Of a stretch of DNA of 64,000 nt, positions 41,780 through 51,749 are shown piece by piece. The position numbers were made by a program, and so were the translations under genes. The notes under the pieces were generated by a model, which made no database searches, was not told the DNA's origin, and worked only from the letters and a program-made list of their open reading frames with translations. This stretch comes from Proteobacteria bacterium SG_bin6 (GTDB lineage: Bacteria > Pseudomonadota > Alphaproteobacteria > Sphingomonadales > Sphingomonadaceae), in assembly GCA_002083435.1 (NCBI GenBank), contig LWDJ01000019.1:1-64000 (forward strand), in the 5' to 3' direction. Numbering within the stretch: position 1 is the stretch's first letter; each line of letters opens with the position of its first letter.

Positions 41780-42445
41780 ATGACCTTTGCGCTCATGGCC
41801 ACGATGTGGTCGCAAATCCTGAACGATTTCAGCAATCTCGGGTCGCCGAGCGCGCTGTCGGCCTTCTTGCAGGTGCTCGCGATCGACGTGCTGCTGGCGG
41901 GCGACAATGCCATTGTCGTCGGCGCCCTGGCGGCGGGACTCCCTGCCGCGCAGCGCCAGCGCGTCATCCTGATCGGCATCGGCGCGGCGCTGGTGCTGCG
42001 GGTGGTGTTCGCGCTGATCGTGACCCAGCTGCTCGCGCTGGTCGGGCTGGTGTTCGCGGGCGGCTTGCTGTTGCTGTGGGTCGCGTGGAAATTCTGGCGC
42101 GAACTGCGCGAGGATCATCCGGGCGAGGCCGACGATGCCGCCCCGCTGAAACCGGCTCGCAGCTTCGCCGCCGCCGCCTGGGCCGTCGCGATCGCCGATG
42201 TGTCGATGAGCCTCGACAATGTGCTCGCGGTCGCGGGGGCCGCGCGCGAGCATCCGGGCATCCTGGTGATCGGGCTGCTGCTCTCGGTCGCGCTGATGGG
42301 ACTGGCCGCGAATCTGATCGCCCGGCTGATCGGCCGCTATCGCTGGATCGGCTATTTCGGGCTGGTGGTGATCCTCTATGTCGCCGGGCGGATGATCTAT
42401 GACGGGATGGTCGACCCCGATGTGGGGATCATGACCCTGTTCTAA
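41780..42445 (+). CDS. TerC family membrane protein
   Basis: A 221-residue integral-membrane TerC/YjbE protein. Family marks are the two aspartate-containing helices LAIDVLLAGDNAIVVGALAAGL and VAIADVSMSLDNVLAVAGAA, with seven predicted helices, and the loop KFWRELREDHPGEADD. Members bind divalent metals and have been linked to manganese efflux and tellurium resistance; the actual substrate here is not known. Its start is 24 bases behind the rho stop, so it may be cotranscribed. Confidence 0.9.
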   Translation: MTFALMATMWSQILNDFSNLGSPSALSAFLQVLAIDVLLAGDNAIVVGALAAGLPAAQRQRVILIGIGAALVLRVVFALIVTQLLALVGLVFAGGLLLLWVAWKFWRELREDHPGEADDAAPLKPARSFAAAAWAVAIADVSMSLDNVLAVAGAAREHPGILVIGLLLSVALMGLAANLIARLIGRYRWIGYFGLVVILYVAGRMIYDGMVDPDVGIMTLF

Positions 42446-42491
42446 GCGTCGGGCGGCGATCCACTTGGGACCGCCGCGCCGCGCGGTTCGC

Positions 42492-43190
42492 TCAACCCAG
42501 ATGTTCGGCGAAGAAGGCGAGCGTCCGCTCGTTTGCCAGCTGCGCCGCGGCTTCGGACCGGCGCTTGCCCAGCTCGGCGGCGAAGCCATGGTCCTCGCCG
42601 GGATAATCGTAGAGCGTGACCTTGGGGTGATCGTCGAGCCCTTCATGCATCGCCGCCTGCGCATCCTTGGGAACGAAGCCATCCTCGCCGGCGATGTGGA
42701 GCAGCAGCGGCCGGGCGATCGCGTGCTTCTCGCCGAGCAGCCCCGGCACGCCGACCGCGTAATAGCCGACCGACGCATCGGCATCGGTGCGCGCGGCAAC
42801 CAGATAAGCGAGCCGCCCGCCGAGGCAATAACCGACCACGCCGACCTTGCCCCCCTCGCCCAGCCGCGCGCGCGCCGCGCGGATGGTGGCTTCAAGGTCG
42901 CGGATCGCCAGATCCTGGTCGAACCGTCCCATCAGCGCGAGCGCCTGCTGGAACTGCTCGGGGACATCGGCATCGAGCTCCACGCCGGGCTCCAGCCGCC
43001 AGAACAGATCGGGCGCGATCGCGAGATAACCCGCCGCCGCGAGACTGTCGCACTTGCGGCGAATGCCTTGATTGACGCCGAAAATCTCCTGGATCACCAC
43101 GACCGCGCCGCGCGGGGGTCCACTCGGCTCGGCGAGATAGGCGGCGAAGCTGCCGTCGCCGGCCAATGTGTCGATGCTGATGTTCGTCAT
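42492..43190 (-). CDS. dienelactone hydrolase family protein
   Basis: A 232-residue alpha/beta hydrolase of the dienelactone hydrolase family, which use a cysteine nucleophile. The elbow VVGYCLGGRLAYL gives Cys122; the aspartate is in IAGEDGFVP and the histidine in YPGEDHGFAA. VVVIQEIFGVNQGIRRKCDSLAAAGY is the usual early region. Physiological substrate unknown. It is on the strand against replication, behind ogt with an ATGA overlap, converging on terC. Confidence 0.93.
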   Translation of the reverse strand: MTNISIDTLAGDGSFAAYLAEPSGPPRGAVVVIQEIFGVNQGIRRKCDSLAAAGYLAIAPDLFWRLEPGVELDADVPEQFQQALALMGRFDQDLAIRDLEATIRAARARLGEGGKVGVVGYCLGGRLAYLVAARTDADASVGYYAVGVPGLLGEKHAIARPLLLHIAGEDGFVPKDAQAAMHEGLDDHPKVTLYDYPGEDHGFAAELGKRRSEAAAQLANERTLAFFAEHLG

Positions 43191-43648
43191 CGATAGTCTC
43201 CTTGTTCATGGGCGATCAGCCACGCCTTGGTGCTTGGCCCCTCGCCCGCCGAATAAGCGCCGAGCGCGCCGCCCGCGCCGAGCACGCGGTGGCAGGGAAC
43301 GATGATCGGCAGCGGATTGCGCGCGCAAAGTTGGCCGATCGCGCGCGGGCTCGATGCTAGCCGCCGGGCGAGCGCGCCATAGCTGAGCGTCTCGCCATAG
43401 CCGACCGCGATCAACCCGGCGCGCAGCTCGCCACCGCGCGCCGATCGCGGCGGGGCGAGCGGCAGGTCAAAGCTCTTAAGGGCGCCGGCGAACCACGCAT
43501 CGAGCTGGCGCAACGCCTCGATCGCCAGTGCTGAGGTTCCAGGCGCGACCGCGCCGCCAATCTCGATCCGCGCCACGCTGCCATGCTCGACGGTGACGGC
43601 CACCGGGCCGATCGGCGTTGCGATTCCGCCATGATCGCGGGCATACAT
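43187..43648 (-). CDS. ogt: methylated-DNA-protein cysteine methyltransferase
   Basis: Suicide repair protein that moves O6-alkyl groups from guanine to its own cysteine. The 153-residue product has the active site IIVPCHRVLGAGGALGAYSAG (Cys119) after GETLSYGALARRLASSPRAIGQLCARNPLP, the DNA-binding helix-turn-helix; the asparagine hinge is ARNP. The N-terminal domain is short (about 75 residues), as in Ogt/Ada C-domains. The ATG at 43648 begins MYARDHGG. It shares a GC-rich 48-base divergent region with the DUF6489 gene. Confidence 0.93.
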   Translation of the reverse strand: MYARDHGGIATPIGPVAVTVEHGSVARIEIGGAVAPGTSALAIEALRQLDAWFAGALKSFDLPLAPPRSARGGELRAGLIAVGYGETLSYGALARRLASSPRAIGQLCARNPLPIIVPCHRVLGAGGALGAYSAGEGPSTKAWLIAHEQGDYR

Positions 43649-43696
43649 GAGCCTGCTATGCCGCGCCCCGCGGCAGCGCTCAAGCGGAGAGGCGCG

Positions 43697-43924
43697 TTGA
43701 AAATCAATGTCGAAGTCGAATGCACACCCGAGGAAGCGCGCCGGGCGATGGGCCTGCCGGACCTGACGCCGGTCCACGAGAAATATGTCGCGACGATGCT
43801 CGAGATGATGGACGGTCAGGTACGGCCCGAAGCGATCGAGGCGATGATGCGGAGCTGGGCGCCGATGGGTGAAGCGGGGATGACCTTCTGGCGCCAGCTG
43901 TTCGATGCTGCCACGCGCAAGTGA
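43697..43924 (+). CDS. DUF6489 family small protein
   Basis: A 75-residue protein resembling the alphaproteobacterial DUF6489 family: KINVEVECTPEEARRAMGLPD, LTPVHEKYVATMLEMMDGQV and EAGMTFWRQLFDAATRK. Likely cytoplasmic; no catalytic motif. The start is a TTG at 43697 with GGAGAGG 4-10 bases upstream; no ATG in frame fits the conserved start. Its 3' end overlaps mnmE by 20 bases, so both are probably cotranscribed. Function unknown. Confidence 0.8.
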   Translation: MKINVEVECTPEEARRAMGLPDLTPVHEKYVATMLEMMDGQVRPEAIEAMMRSWAPMGEAGMTFWRQLFDAATRK

Positions 43925-45182
43925 CACGATCTTCGCGGTCGCCAGCGGTCCCCCGCCGGCGGCGATCGCGGTGATGCGGGTGAGCGGCCCCGCGGCGTTT
44001 ACGCTCGCCGAAACGTTCGTCGGCGCTCTTCCCGCCCCCCGGCGGGCCAGCCTGCGGACGCTGCGCGGCGGCGATGGCACGCTGCTCGATCGTGCGCTTG
44101 TGCTGGTGTTTCCGGGGCCGAACAGCGCGAGCGGCGAGGATTTGGTCGAGCTGCATCTTCATGGCGGACGCGCGGTGGTGGCGGCGGTATCGGCGGCGCT
44201 GGCGGCGAGCGGTGGCCGGCTGGCCGAGCCGGGCGAGTTCACTCGCCGCGCGCTGACGAACGGGCGCATCGATCTGGCCCAGGCGGAAGGGCTCGGCGAT
44301 CTGCTGATGGCGGAAACCGAGAGCGCGCGCCGGGCGGCACTTGGCACCGCCGAGGGTGCGGTCAGCCGACGCATCGGTGCGTGGGGGGTACGGCTGCTGG
44401 AGGCATCGGCGCTGATCGAGGCGGCGCTGGATTTCGCGGACGAGGATGATGTCGGGGAGCTGCCGCCGGGGTTGCCCGCCGCACTGGCCGCCCTTGGCGA
44501 GGAGATGCGGACCGTGCTCGCCGCGCCCCCGGTCGAACGGCTGCGCGACGGCGTGCGGGTAGTGCTCGCGGGGCCGCCAAACGCTGGAAAGTCTACATTG
44601 CTCAATGCCTTAGCTGAGCGCGAGGCGGCGATCGTCTCGCCTATCGCCGGTACCACGCGCGATCGGATCGAGGTGCCGGTGGTCCGCGATGGTATCGCCT
44701 ATCTGCTGATCGACACCGCTGGACTTGCCGAGACCACCGACGATCCGATCGAGGCGATCGGGATCGCGCGGGCGCGGGCCGCCGCCGCCGAGGCCGACAT
44801 TTTGCTCTGGCTGGATGATTCGCCGCCGCCAGCGGGAGCGCTGTGGCTTCATCCCCGCGCGGACGAACGCCCGCCCGCGTTGGACGGTCGGCTGGCACTA
44901 TCGGCGCGAACGGGTGCCGGGGTGGATCATCTGTGGAGCGCGCTGGCCGATCGCGCGCGCGCGCTCCTGCCGCGCGCCGATCAGCTGGCGCTGAACGCCC
45001 GACAGCGCCAGCACGTGGACCATGCCGCCGAAGCCGTGCTGGCGGCATCGGCTGAAACTGATCTGCTGATAGCGGCCGAGCAATGCCGTCTCGCCCGACG
45101 CGCGCTCGACGCGGTGACGGGCGCGACGGGGACCGAAGCAATGCTCGATGCCTTATTCAGCCGCTTCTGCATCGGCAAATGA
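43905..45182 (+). CDS. mnmE: tRNA modification GTPase MnmE
   Basis: With MnmG it adds the carboxymethylaminomethyl group to wobble uridine 34. The 425-residue protein has the N-terminal formyl-THF-like domain (SDTIFAVASGPPPAAIAVMRVSGPAA, VELHLHGG, EPGEFTRRALTNGRIDLAQAEGLGDLL), the G domain (VVLAGPPNAGKSTLLNALAEREAAIVSPIAGTTRD, DTAG) and the terminal FCIGK with its essential cysteine. It is somewhat shorter than E. coli MnmE (454). ATG at 43905 inside the end of the DUF6489 gene. A parS-like site follows its stop. Confidence 0.96.
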   Translation: MLPRASDTIFAVASGPPPAAIAVMRVSGPAAFTLAETFVGALPAPRRASLRTLRGGDGTLLDRALVLVFPGPNSASGEDLVELHLHGGRAVVAAVSAALAASGGRLAEPGEFTRRALTNGRIDLAQAEGLGDLLMAETESARRAALGTAEGAVSRRIGAWGVRLLEASALIEAALDFADEDDVGELPPGLPAALAALGEEMRTVLAAPPVERLRDGVRVVLAGPPNAGKSTLLNALAEREAAIVSPIAGTTRDRIEVPVVRDGIAYLLIDTAGLAETTDDPIEAIGIARARAAAAEADILLWLDDSPPPAGALWLHPRADERPPALDGRLALSARTGAGVDHLWSALADRARALLPRADQLALNARQRQHVDHAAEAVLAASAETDLLIAAEQCRLARRALDAVTGATGTEAMLDALFSRFCIGK

Positions 45183-45198
45183 TGTTCCACGTGAAACA
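45183..45198. promoter_or_regulatory. parS-like site 1
   Basis: TGTTCCACGTGAAACA; one mismatch to the parS consensus TGTTTCACGTGAAACA. Located in the mnmE-mnmG gap. Confidence 0.85.
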
Positions 45199-45236
45199 GT
45201 TTTGACCACGCCGCCGCGCGGGTGTAGCGGCGGCCC

Positions 45237-47071
<1,835 letters not shown>

Positions 47072-47075
<4 letters not shown>

Positions 47076-47680
47076 CCGAGGACGAGGCACGCGCCTGGTT
47101 CAGGGAGCGGTATGTTTCACGTGAAACAGCCTGTCTCCGTTTCGCCCAGATGGTCGCCGCCGAGCAGCACCATCAGAATCTCGTATCCCCAGCCAGCCTG
47201 CCCCTGATCTGGTCGCGTCATATCGTCGATTCGGCACAGCTGCTCGATTACGCGCCCGATGATGGGCTGTGGGCGGACATCGGGAGCGGCGCAGGGGTCC
47301 CGGGTATGATCGTCGCGCTGCTCAGTGATCGTCCCGTGGTGCTGATCGAGCCGCGTCGCAAGCGTGCCGAGTTTCTGCTGCGCGCCGTTGTCGAACTCGG
47401 CCTAGACTCGCGCGTCAGCGTCCATGCCGCCAAGGCGGAGACGGTGGAGTTAAAAGCGGCCATCATCTCCGCGCGTGCGGTTGCGGCCTTGCCCGAGCTA
47501 CTCGCGCTTGCCGCTCCCTTATCCACAGCAAATACACGGCTCGTCCTGCCAAAGGGCCGCTCCGCGCGCGAAGAGGTGGCGGCGGCGCGTCGCTCGTGGC
47601 ATGGTGTGTTTCACGTGGAACCGAGCATCACCGATGCCGACTCGCTGATCATCATAGCCAGGGGCGTGAAGCGCCGATGA
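47072..47680 (+). CDS. rsmG: 16S rRNA (guanine-527-N7) methyltransferase RsmG
   Basis: Methylates G527 of 16S rRNA. The 202-residue protein has QHHQNLVSPASLPLIWSRHIVDSAQLL, the SAM-binding WADIGSGAGVPGMIVALL, VVLIEPRRKRAEFL and SARAVAALPELL. Start is the GTG at 47072 overlapping the mnmG stop (GTGA). Two parS-like sites lie inside its coding sequence: residues SRET near position 16-19 are encoded by one, and the other lies near the C-terminus (VFHVEP). A perfect DnaA box is at 47519-47527. Confidence 0.96.
47113..47128. promoter_or_regulatory. parS site 2 (perfect)
   Basis: TGTTTCACGTGAAACA, a perfect palindrome identical to the parS consensus, inside the start of rsmG. Confidence 0.95.
47519..47527 (+). 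promoter_or_regulatory. perfect DnaA box within rsmG
   Basis: TTATCCACA, identical to the consensus DnaA box, 8.7 kb right of the predicted oriC and between two parS sites. May be chance. Confidence 0.5.
47607..47622. promoter_or_regulatory. parS-like site 3 (degenerate)
   Basis: TGTTTCACGTGGAACC; two mismatches to the parS consensus. Core GTTTCACGTGGAAC. Near the end of rsmG. Confidence 0.75.
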
Positions 47681-48462
47681 CGTGCATCACTATTGCCAAT
47701 CAGAAAGGCGGCGTGGGCAAGACGACCACCGCGATCAACCTCGGCACCGCGCTCGCCGCGACCGGCAAACGCGCGCTGATTATCGATCTGGACCCGCAGG
47801 GCAATGCGTCCACGGGCCTTGGCATTGGCCGAGCGCAGCGGGAGCTTTCCTCCTATGATCTGCTGGTCGGCGACGCGGAGCTTGCCGATACCGCGCTCGC
47901 GACCAAAGTGCCGCGCCTAGATATCGTACCGGCCACCGTTGATCTGTCCGGTGCTGAAATCGAGCTGGTGGAGTTCGAAGACCGCACCCACCGCTTGGCC
48001 CGAGCGGTCGAAGCCGGACGGGCGCGCTGGGACGTGATCCTGATCGATTGTCCGCCCTCGCTCGGATTGCTGACGATCAACGCCATGGTCTCGGCGGATT
48101 CGCTCTTGGTGCCGCTGCAGTGCGAGTTCTTCGCGCTCGAAGGATTGAGCCAGTTGCTCACCACGGTGGAACGTATCCGCAGCCGCTTCAATCCGGGGCT
48201 GGGGATCATCGGTGTCGCGCTCACCATGTATGATCGCCGCAATCGGCTGACCGATCAGGTGTCGGATGATGTTCGCGCGGTTTTGGGCAAGGTCGTGTTC
48301 GACACCGTTATCCCGCGAAATGTCCGCTTGTCCGAGGCGCCGAGCCACGGACTGCCGGCGCTGATTTACGACCATCGCTGCCCCGGCTCCGAAGCCTATA
48401 TCGCACTGGCACGCGAGCTGCTGCAGCGTCTTCCCGATCCCAACACCAAGGCCGCCGCATGA
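47677..48462 (+). CDS. parA: chromosome partitioning ATPase ParA
   Basis: Walker-type ATPase that moves the ParB-parS complex during origin segregation. The 261-residue protein has the deviant Walker A KGGVGKTT (10-17) with the signature lysine, DLDPQGNASTGLG, Walker B VILIDCPPSLGLLTINAM and LTMYDRRNRLTDQVSDDV. ATG at 47677 overlaps the rsmG stop (ATGA). Chromosomal (not plasmid) type, in the classic rsmG-parA-parB order. Confidence 0.97.
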   Translation: MTCITIANQKGGVGKTTTAINLGTALAATGKRALIIDLDPQGNASTGLGIGRAQRELSSYDLLVGDAELADTALATKVPRLDIVPATVDLSGAEIELVEFEDRTHRLARAVEAGRARWDVILIDCPPSLGLLTINAMVSADSLLVPLQCEFFALEGLSQLLTTVERIRSRFNPGLGIIGVALTMYDRRNRLTDQVSDDVRAVLGKVVFDTVIPRNVRLSEAPSHGLPALIYDHRCPGSEAYIALARELLQRLPDPNTKAAA

Positions 48463-49355
48463 CCGAAACCGTTCGCAAGCCTCGCCCCGGTCTCGGCCGG
48501 GGACTGTCCGCGCTGATGGGTGAAGTTTCACGTGAAACACCCGTTGCCCCGGGGAATGACGCGCCCGGCACGCCGCAGGGGGTGCGGATGCTGCCGGTGG
48601 GTGCGCTCAACCCGCATCCGGGGCAGCCGCGTCGTCATTTCGACGAAGCGGCATTGGAGGAACTCGCCCAGTCGATCGCGGCGCGCGGCGTCATTCAGCC
48701 GATCGTCGTCCGGCCGCAGGGCCGGGGCTATCAGATCGTCGCCGGCGAGCGCCGCTGGCGCGCGGCGCAGCGGGCTCATTTGCATGAAGTTCCTGTAATC
48801 GTTCGGGAATTCAGCGATGCCGAGACGCTGGAGATCGCGCTGGTCGAAAATATCCAGCGCCAGGATCTGAACGCGATCGAAGAAGCCGAGGCCTATGCCC
48901 GGCTCCTCGCTGATTTTGGTCATAGCCAGGAGGCGCTTGCCAAGCTGGTCAACAAATCGCGCAGCCACATCGCGAACCTGATGCGGCTGCTCGATTTGCC
49001 GGCGCCGGTGCAGGCACAGGTGGTGGCGGGCGCGCTGACGATGGGCCATGCCCGCGCGCTGATTGGTGCGCCCGATGCCGAGGCGCTGGCGGCGCAGGTG
49101 ATCGCCAAGGGGCTGTCGGTGCGCGAAACCGAAAAGCTCGCGCGTGCCGCCAAGCCGGGACGCAGCGCGGCCGAGCGTGGCGAGCCTGTGGCGCGTGACG
49201 CGGATCTAATCGCGCTGGAAAGCCAGCTCGCCGATGCGCTGGGCCTGCGGGTGCGGATCGACCATGGCGCGGGCGGCGGTCGACTGTCCCTCGATTATTC
49301 GACGCTCGATCAGCTCGATATGCTCTGCCAGCGCCTGAGCGGGGAGCGGCTTTAA
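48459..49355 (+). CDS. parB: chromosome partitioning protein ParB
   Basis: CTP-dependent DNA clamp that loads at parS and spreads along the origin. The 298-residue protein has RKPRPGLGRGLSALMGE (ParA-stimulating arginine-rich N-terminus), VGALNPHPGQPRRHFDEAALEELAQSI, the CTP-binding VIQPIVVRP and GERRWRAAQ, ALVENIQRQDLNAIEEA, the helix-turn-helix SQEALAKLVNKSRSHIANLMRLLDLP and a C-terminal dimerisation domain. ATG at 48459 overlaps parA. A parS core lies within its own 5' end (residues VSRET). Confidence 0.97.
   Translation: MTETVRKPRPGLGRGLSALMGEVSRETPVAPGNDAPGTPQGVRMLPVGALNPHPGQPRRHFDEAALEELAQSIAARGVIQPIVVRPQGRGYQIVAGERRWRAAQRAHLHEVPVIVREFSDAETLEIALVENIQRQDLNAIEEAEAYARLLADFGHSQEALAKLVNKSRSHIANLMRLLDLPAPVQAQVVAGALTMGHARALIGAPDAEALAAQVIAKGLSVRETEKLARAAKPGRSAAERGEPVARDADLIALESQLADALGLRVRIDHGAGGGRLSLDYSTLDQLDMLCQRLSGERL
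48524..48539. promoter_or_regulatory. parS site 4
   Basis: AGTTTCACGTGAAACA; the 14-base core GTTTCACGTGAAAC is a perfect palindrome, with one mismatch in the outer base. Inside the parB coding start. Confidence 0.92.
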
Positions 49356-49407
49356 AACGAAGTCGAAATGACGGTCCCTCCAGAGACGGGAAACATGGTC
49401 CAAGGGC

Positions 49408-50169
49408 TCAGGCGGTCAGGCCGCCATCGACGGGGATGGCGGTGCCGGTGATGAAAGCCGCGGCATCGCTCGCGAGATAAGCGACCAGCGCGGCGACCTC
49501 ACTTGGCGACGCATAGCGGCCAAGCGGGATGTTGCGGACAAAGACGGCTTTACCCGCCGCCGGATCACCCGGTGCGACATGCTCCTCCGCCTGGCGCATC
49601 ATTTCGGTTTCGGTCGGCGAGGGGCAGATGGCATTCACGCGGATGCGGTAGCGCGCGAAATCCTTGGCGGCGGATCGCGTCAGCCCGATGACGGCGTGCT
49701 TGCTCGCGCTATAGGCGCACAGCGAAGGACTGCCCCCGAGCCCGGAAATCGATGAGGTGTTGACGATCGCGCCACCCGTTGCCCGCATTGCCCGCCCGCC
49801 ATGCTTCAACCCCAGGAACACGCCCTTCAGATTGACTGCGAGCACGCGGTCGAATTCGTCCGCGTCGTAAGACATGATCGACGCGATCGGCCCGGCGATG
49901 CCGGCGTTGTTGAACAGCAGTGCGAGCTGACCCAGCGACGCCGCCAGCTCGATGGCGCGCCGCCAATCCGCCTCACGAGTTACGTCGCCCGCGAACGGCG
50001 TCACCCCCGGAAGCGCGCTCACCCGCTCGAACGAGGCATCGGGCAGGTCGAACGCGACGACGATCGCACCCTTCTGGGATAGCAATTCTGCGGCGGCATA
50101 GCCGATGCCCTGGGCCGCGCCCGTGATGAGCGCGACGCGTCCGGCGAGCCCCTGATCGTCGTTCGCCAT
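49408..50169 (-). CDS. SDR family NAD(P)-dependent oxidoreductase
   Basis: A 253-residue classical short-chain dehydrogenase/reductase. Seen: cofactor motif ALITGAAQGIGYAAA, NNAGIAG, catalytic serine region NTSSISGLGG, YSASK (catalytic Tyr and Lys) and the terminal VDGGLTA. The acidic residue in VVAFDLPDA suggests NAD(H) preference. ATG at 50169 overlaps the TetR stop by one base. Last of the minus-strand accessory genes and convergent with parB. Substrate unknown. Confidence 0.9.
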   Translation of the reverse strand: MANDDQGLAGRVALITGAAQGIGYAAAELLSQKGAIVVAFDLPDASFERVSALPGVTPFAGDVTREADWRRAIELAASLGQLALLFNNAGIAGPIASIMSYDADEFDRVLAVNLKGVFLGLKHGGRAMRATGGAIVNTSSISGLGGSPSLCAYSASKHAVIGLTRSAAKDFARYRIRVNAICPSPTETEMMRQAEEHVAPGDPAAGKAVFVRNIPLGRYASPSEVAALVAYLASDAAAFITGTAIPVDGGLTA

Positions 50170-50819
50170 CAATCGCCGCCTTCCCTCGTTCGGTCGGCGA
50201 TTTGGCGGAGCGCCGCCAGGATCATCTCGACGACCATGTTTTCCACTTCGTCCAGATCGCCGCCGACCCGGATCAGATGATCGCCGGCGGCACTGGTGAG
50301 ACCCATCAGCAGGTCCGACACGGTATCCGCGCGCGCCGCCGACAGCCCGAACTCGCGTTCGACCGCGCGTCCGAAGAAGTTGACGGTCGCCTGCCGCCCT
50401 TCGCCTTCGACCGAGCGCACCGCCTCGGCCGCGAGCGGTTCGCCGAGCAGGCGCTGGATCAGTGCGCCGCGTGTCGCGACATGGTCGAGATAGGCGCGCG
50501 TCGTCGTGCGGATCAGACTTTCGAAATCATGCGCCTGATCAGCGGCAGCGCGCGCTTTTGCCCGGAACGAGCGATATTCGCGGACCAGCAATTCCGACAG
50601 GAGCAGCGTCTTGGTCGGGAAATAGTTATACACCAGCGCTTTGGAGACGCCGGCGGCGCGGCCGACTCCTTCCATGCTGACCGCCGACAACCCCTCCTCC
50701 AGCACGATCCGCGCCGCTTGATCGAGAATGAGATCGCGCCGAACCTGCGGATCGAGCCGTCGACGATGACCGGCGCCGGACCCCGTCGCATGATCGGGTC
50801 GTGGATCCGCGTCACTCAC
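50169..50819 (-). CDS. TetR family transcriptional regulator
   Basis: A 216-residue TetR-type repressor. The N-terminal helix-turn-helix (about 20-68) reads VRRDLILDQAARIVLEEGLSAVSMEGVGRAAGVSKALVYNYFPTKTLLLSELL; the helical ligand-binding domain follows without recognisable ligand residues. The GTG at 50819 has AAGGAG 9 bases upstream. It sits within the accessory cluster between two SDR genes; the duplicated operator at 53977-54049 is a candidate target (inference). Confidence 0.9.
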   Translation of the reverse strand: MSDADPRPDHATGSGAGHRRRLDPQVRRDLILDQAARIVLEEGLSAVSMEGVGRAAGVSKALVYNYFPTKTLLLSELLVREYRSFRAKARAAADQAHDFESLIRTTTRAYLDHVATRGALIQRLLGEPLAAEAVRSVEGEGRQATVNFFGRAVEREFGLSAARADTVSDLLMGLTSAAGDHLIRVGGDLDEVENMVVEMILAALRQIADRTREGGD

Positions 50820-50893
50820 GTCGAACAGCTCCTTATGGCGAACGCTTCTGCTGAAATTGTCTGTCCCCCGGCCGGGCGTGCGTCCGGCTTGTC

Positions 50894-50919
50894 GATCCGC
50901 CGTTGTTGCGTAGCGGATC
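50894..50919. terminator. hairpin between SDR and TetR genes
   Basis: GATCCGC (50894-50900) and GCGGATC (50913-50919) flank a 12-base loop in the 152-base gap downstream of the second SDR gene; it could end transcription of the VOC-MFS-SDR genes, separating them from the TetR-SDR pair. Confidence 0.45.
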
Positions 50920-50971
50920 GGATGGAGGCGCGGCAAGCACGTGCTCTCCGTGCGAGCTTGGCTCCGGCGCA

Positions 50972-51739
50972 TCAGAAGTTGACGGTACGAATCATGCCCC
51001 CGTCGATCCGCAAGGACGCGCCGGTGATGTAGCCGGCGGCGGGGCTCGCCAGGAATGCGACCGCGCGAGCGACGTCCTCCGGCGCCCCCATCCGTCCCAG
51101 CGCGGAGACGCCCGCGGCGCGTTCGAACAGCGCCGGTGCCCGCTGGCGGACGCCGTCCCACCAGCCGCCTTCGAAGAAGATCGGGCCGGGCGCGACCAGG
51201 TTGACGCGGACGCCGGCAGGGCCATGCACCGTCGCCATCCGCCCGGCGAAAGACGTCAACGCCGCCTTCATCGCGCCATAGGCGATTTCATAGGGCGGTA
51301 GCTGGGTCAGCACGGCGGCGACCGAGGAGATGAACACGACGCTGCCCGCGCCGCTCGCCAAGAGCAGCGGCAGCGTGGCGTCGAACGCGGCGACGTGCTG
51401 TTGCAAGTCCGCTTCAAAGGTCTCGCGCCACCAGTTTGGTGACGCGGGATCGACCCGGGTCGAAACATTGCTGACCAGAATGTCGACACCGCCGAGTTCG
51501 GCCCCGGCCTTGCTCACCCATCCGCCGAGCGCCCCCGGTTCACGCACATCGACGGCGGTTGCGACTACTCGGGTGCCGAGCGCGCGCAGGCTTGTCGCTG
51601 TTTCCTCGAGCCCCTGCCGCCCACGCGCGCAGATCGCGAGGTCGACGCCTTCGCCGGCGAGAGTCGCGGCGATCGCGCGGCCGATACCCCGGCTCGCGCC
51701 GGTAACAAGCGCCCGCTTGCCCTTGAGTGCGAGGTCCAT
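50972..51739 (-). CDS. SDR family oxidoreductase
   Basis: A 255-residue short-chain dehydrogenase. Seen: ALVTGASRGIGRAIA (cofactor loop), AICARGRQGLEE (arginine after the second strand, suggesting NADPH), SNVS in place of the usual NNAG, FISSVAAV with the catalytic serine, and YGAMK carrying the catalytic Tyr and Lys. The NNAG change is tolerated in the family. It follows the transporter gene by ten bases. Resembles ketoreductases acting on polyketide- or steroid-like substrates, but the true substrate is not known. Confidence 0.9.
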   Translation of the reverse strand: MDLALKGKRALVTGASRGIGRAIAATLAGEGVDLAICARGRQGLEETATSLRALGTRVVATAVDVREPGALGGWVSKAGAELGGVDILVSNVSTRVDPASPNWWRETFEADLQQHVAAFDATLPLLLASGAGSVVFISSVAAVLTQLPPYEIAYGAMKAALTSFAGRMATVHGPAGVRVNLVAPGPIFFEGGWWDGVRQRAPALFERAAGVSALGRMGAPEDVARAVAFLASPAAGYITGASLRIDGGMIRTVNF

Positions 51740-51749
51740 ATTGGCTCCT

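Noticed and set aside
39845..42895. A 1,016-codon minus-strand open frame
   Set aside because: Antisense to hemJ, rho and terC; composition is the His/Asp/Gln-rich shadow type and the plus-strand genes have clear family motifs.
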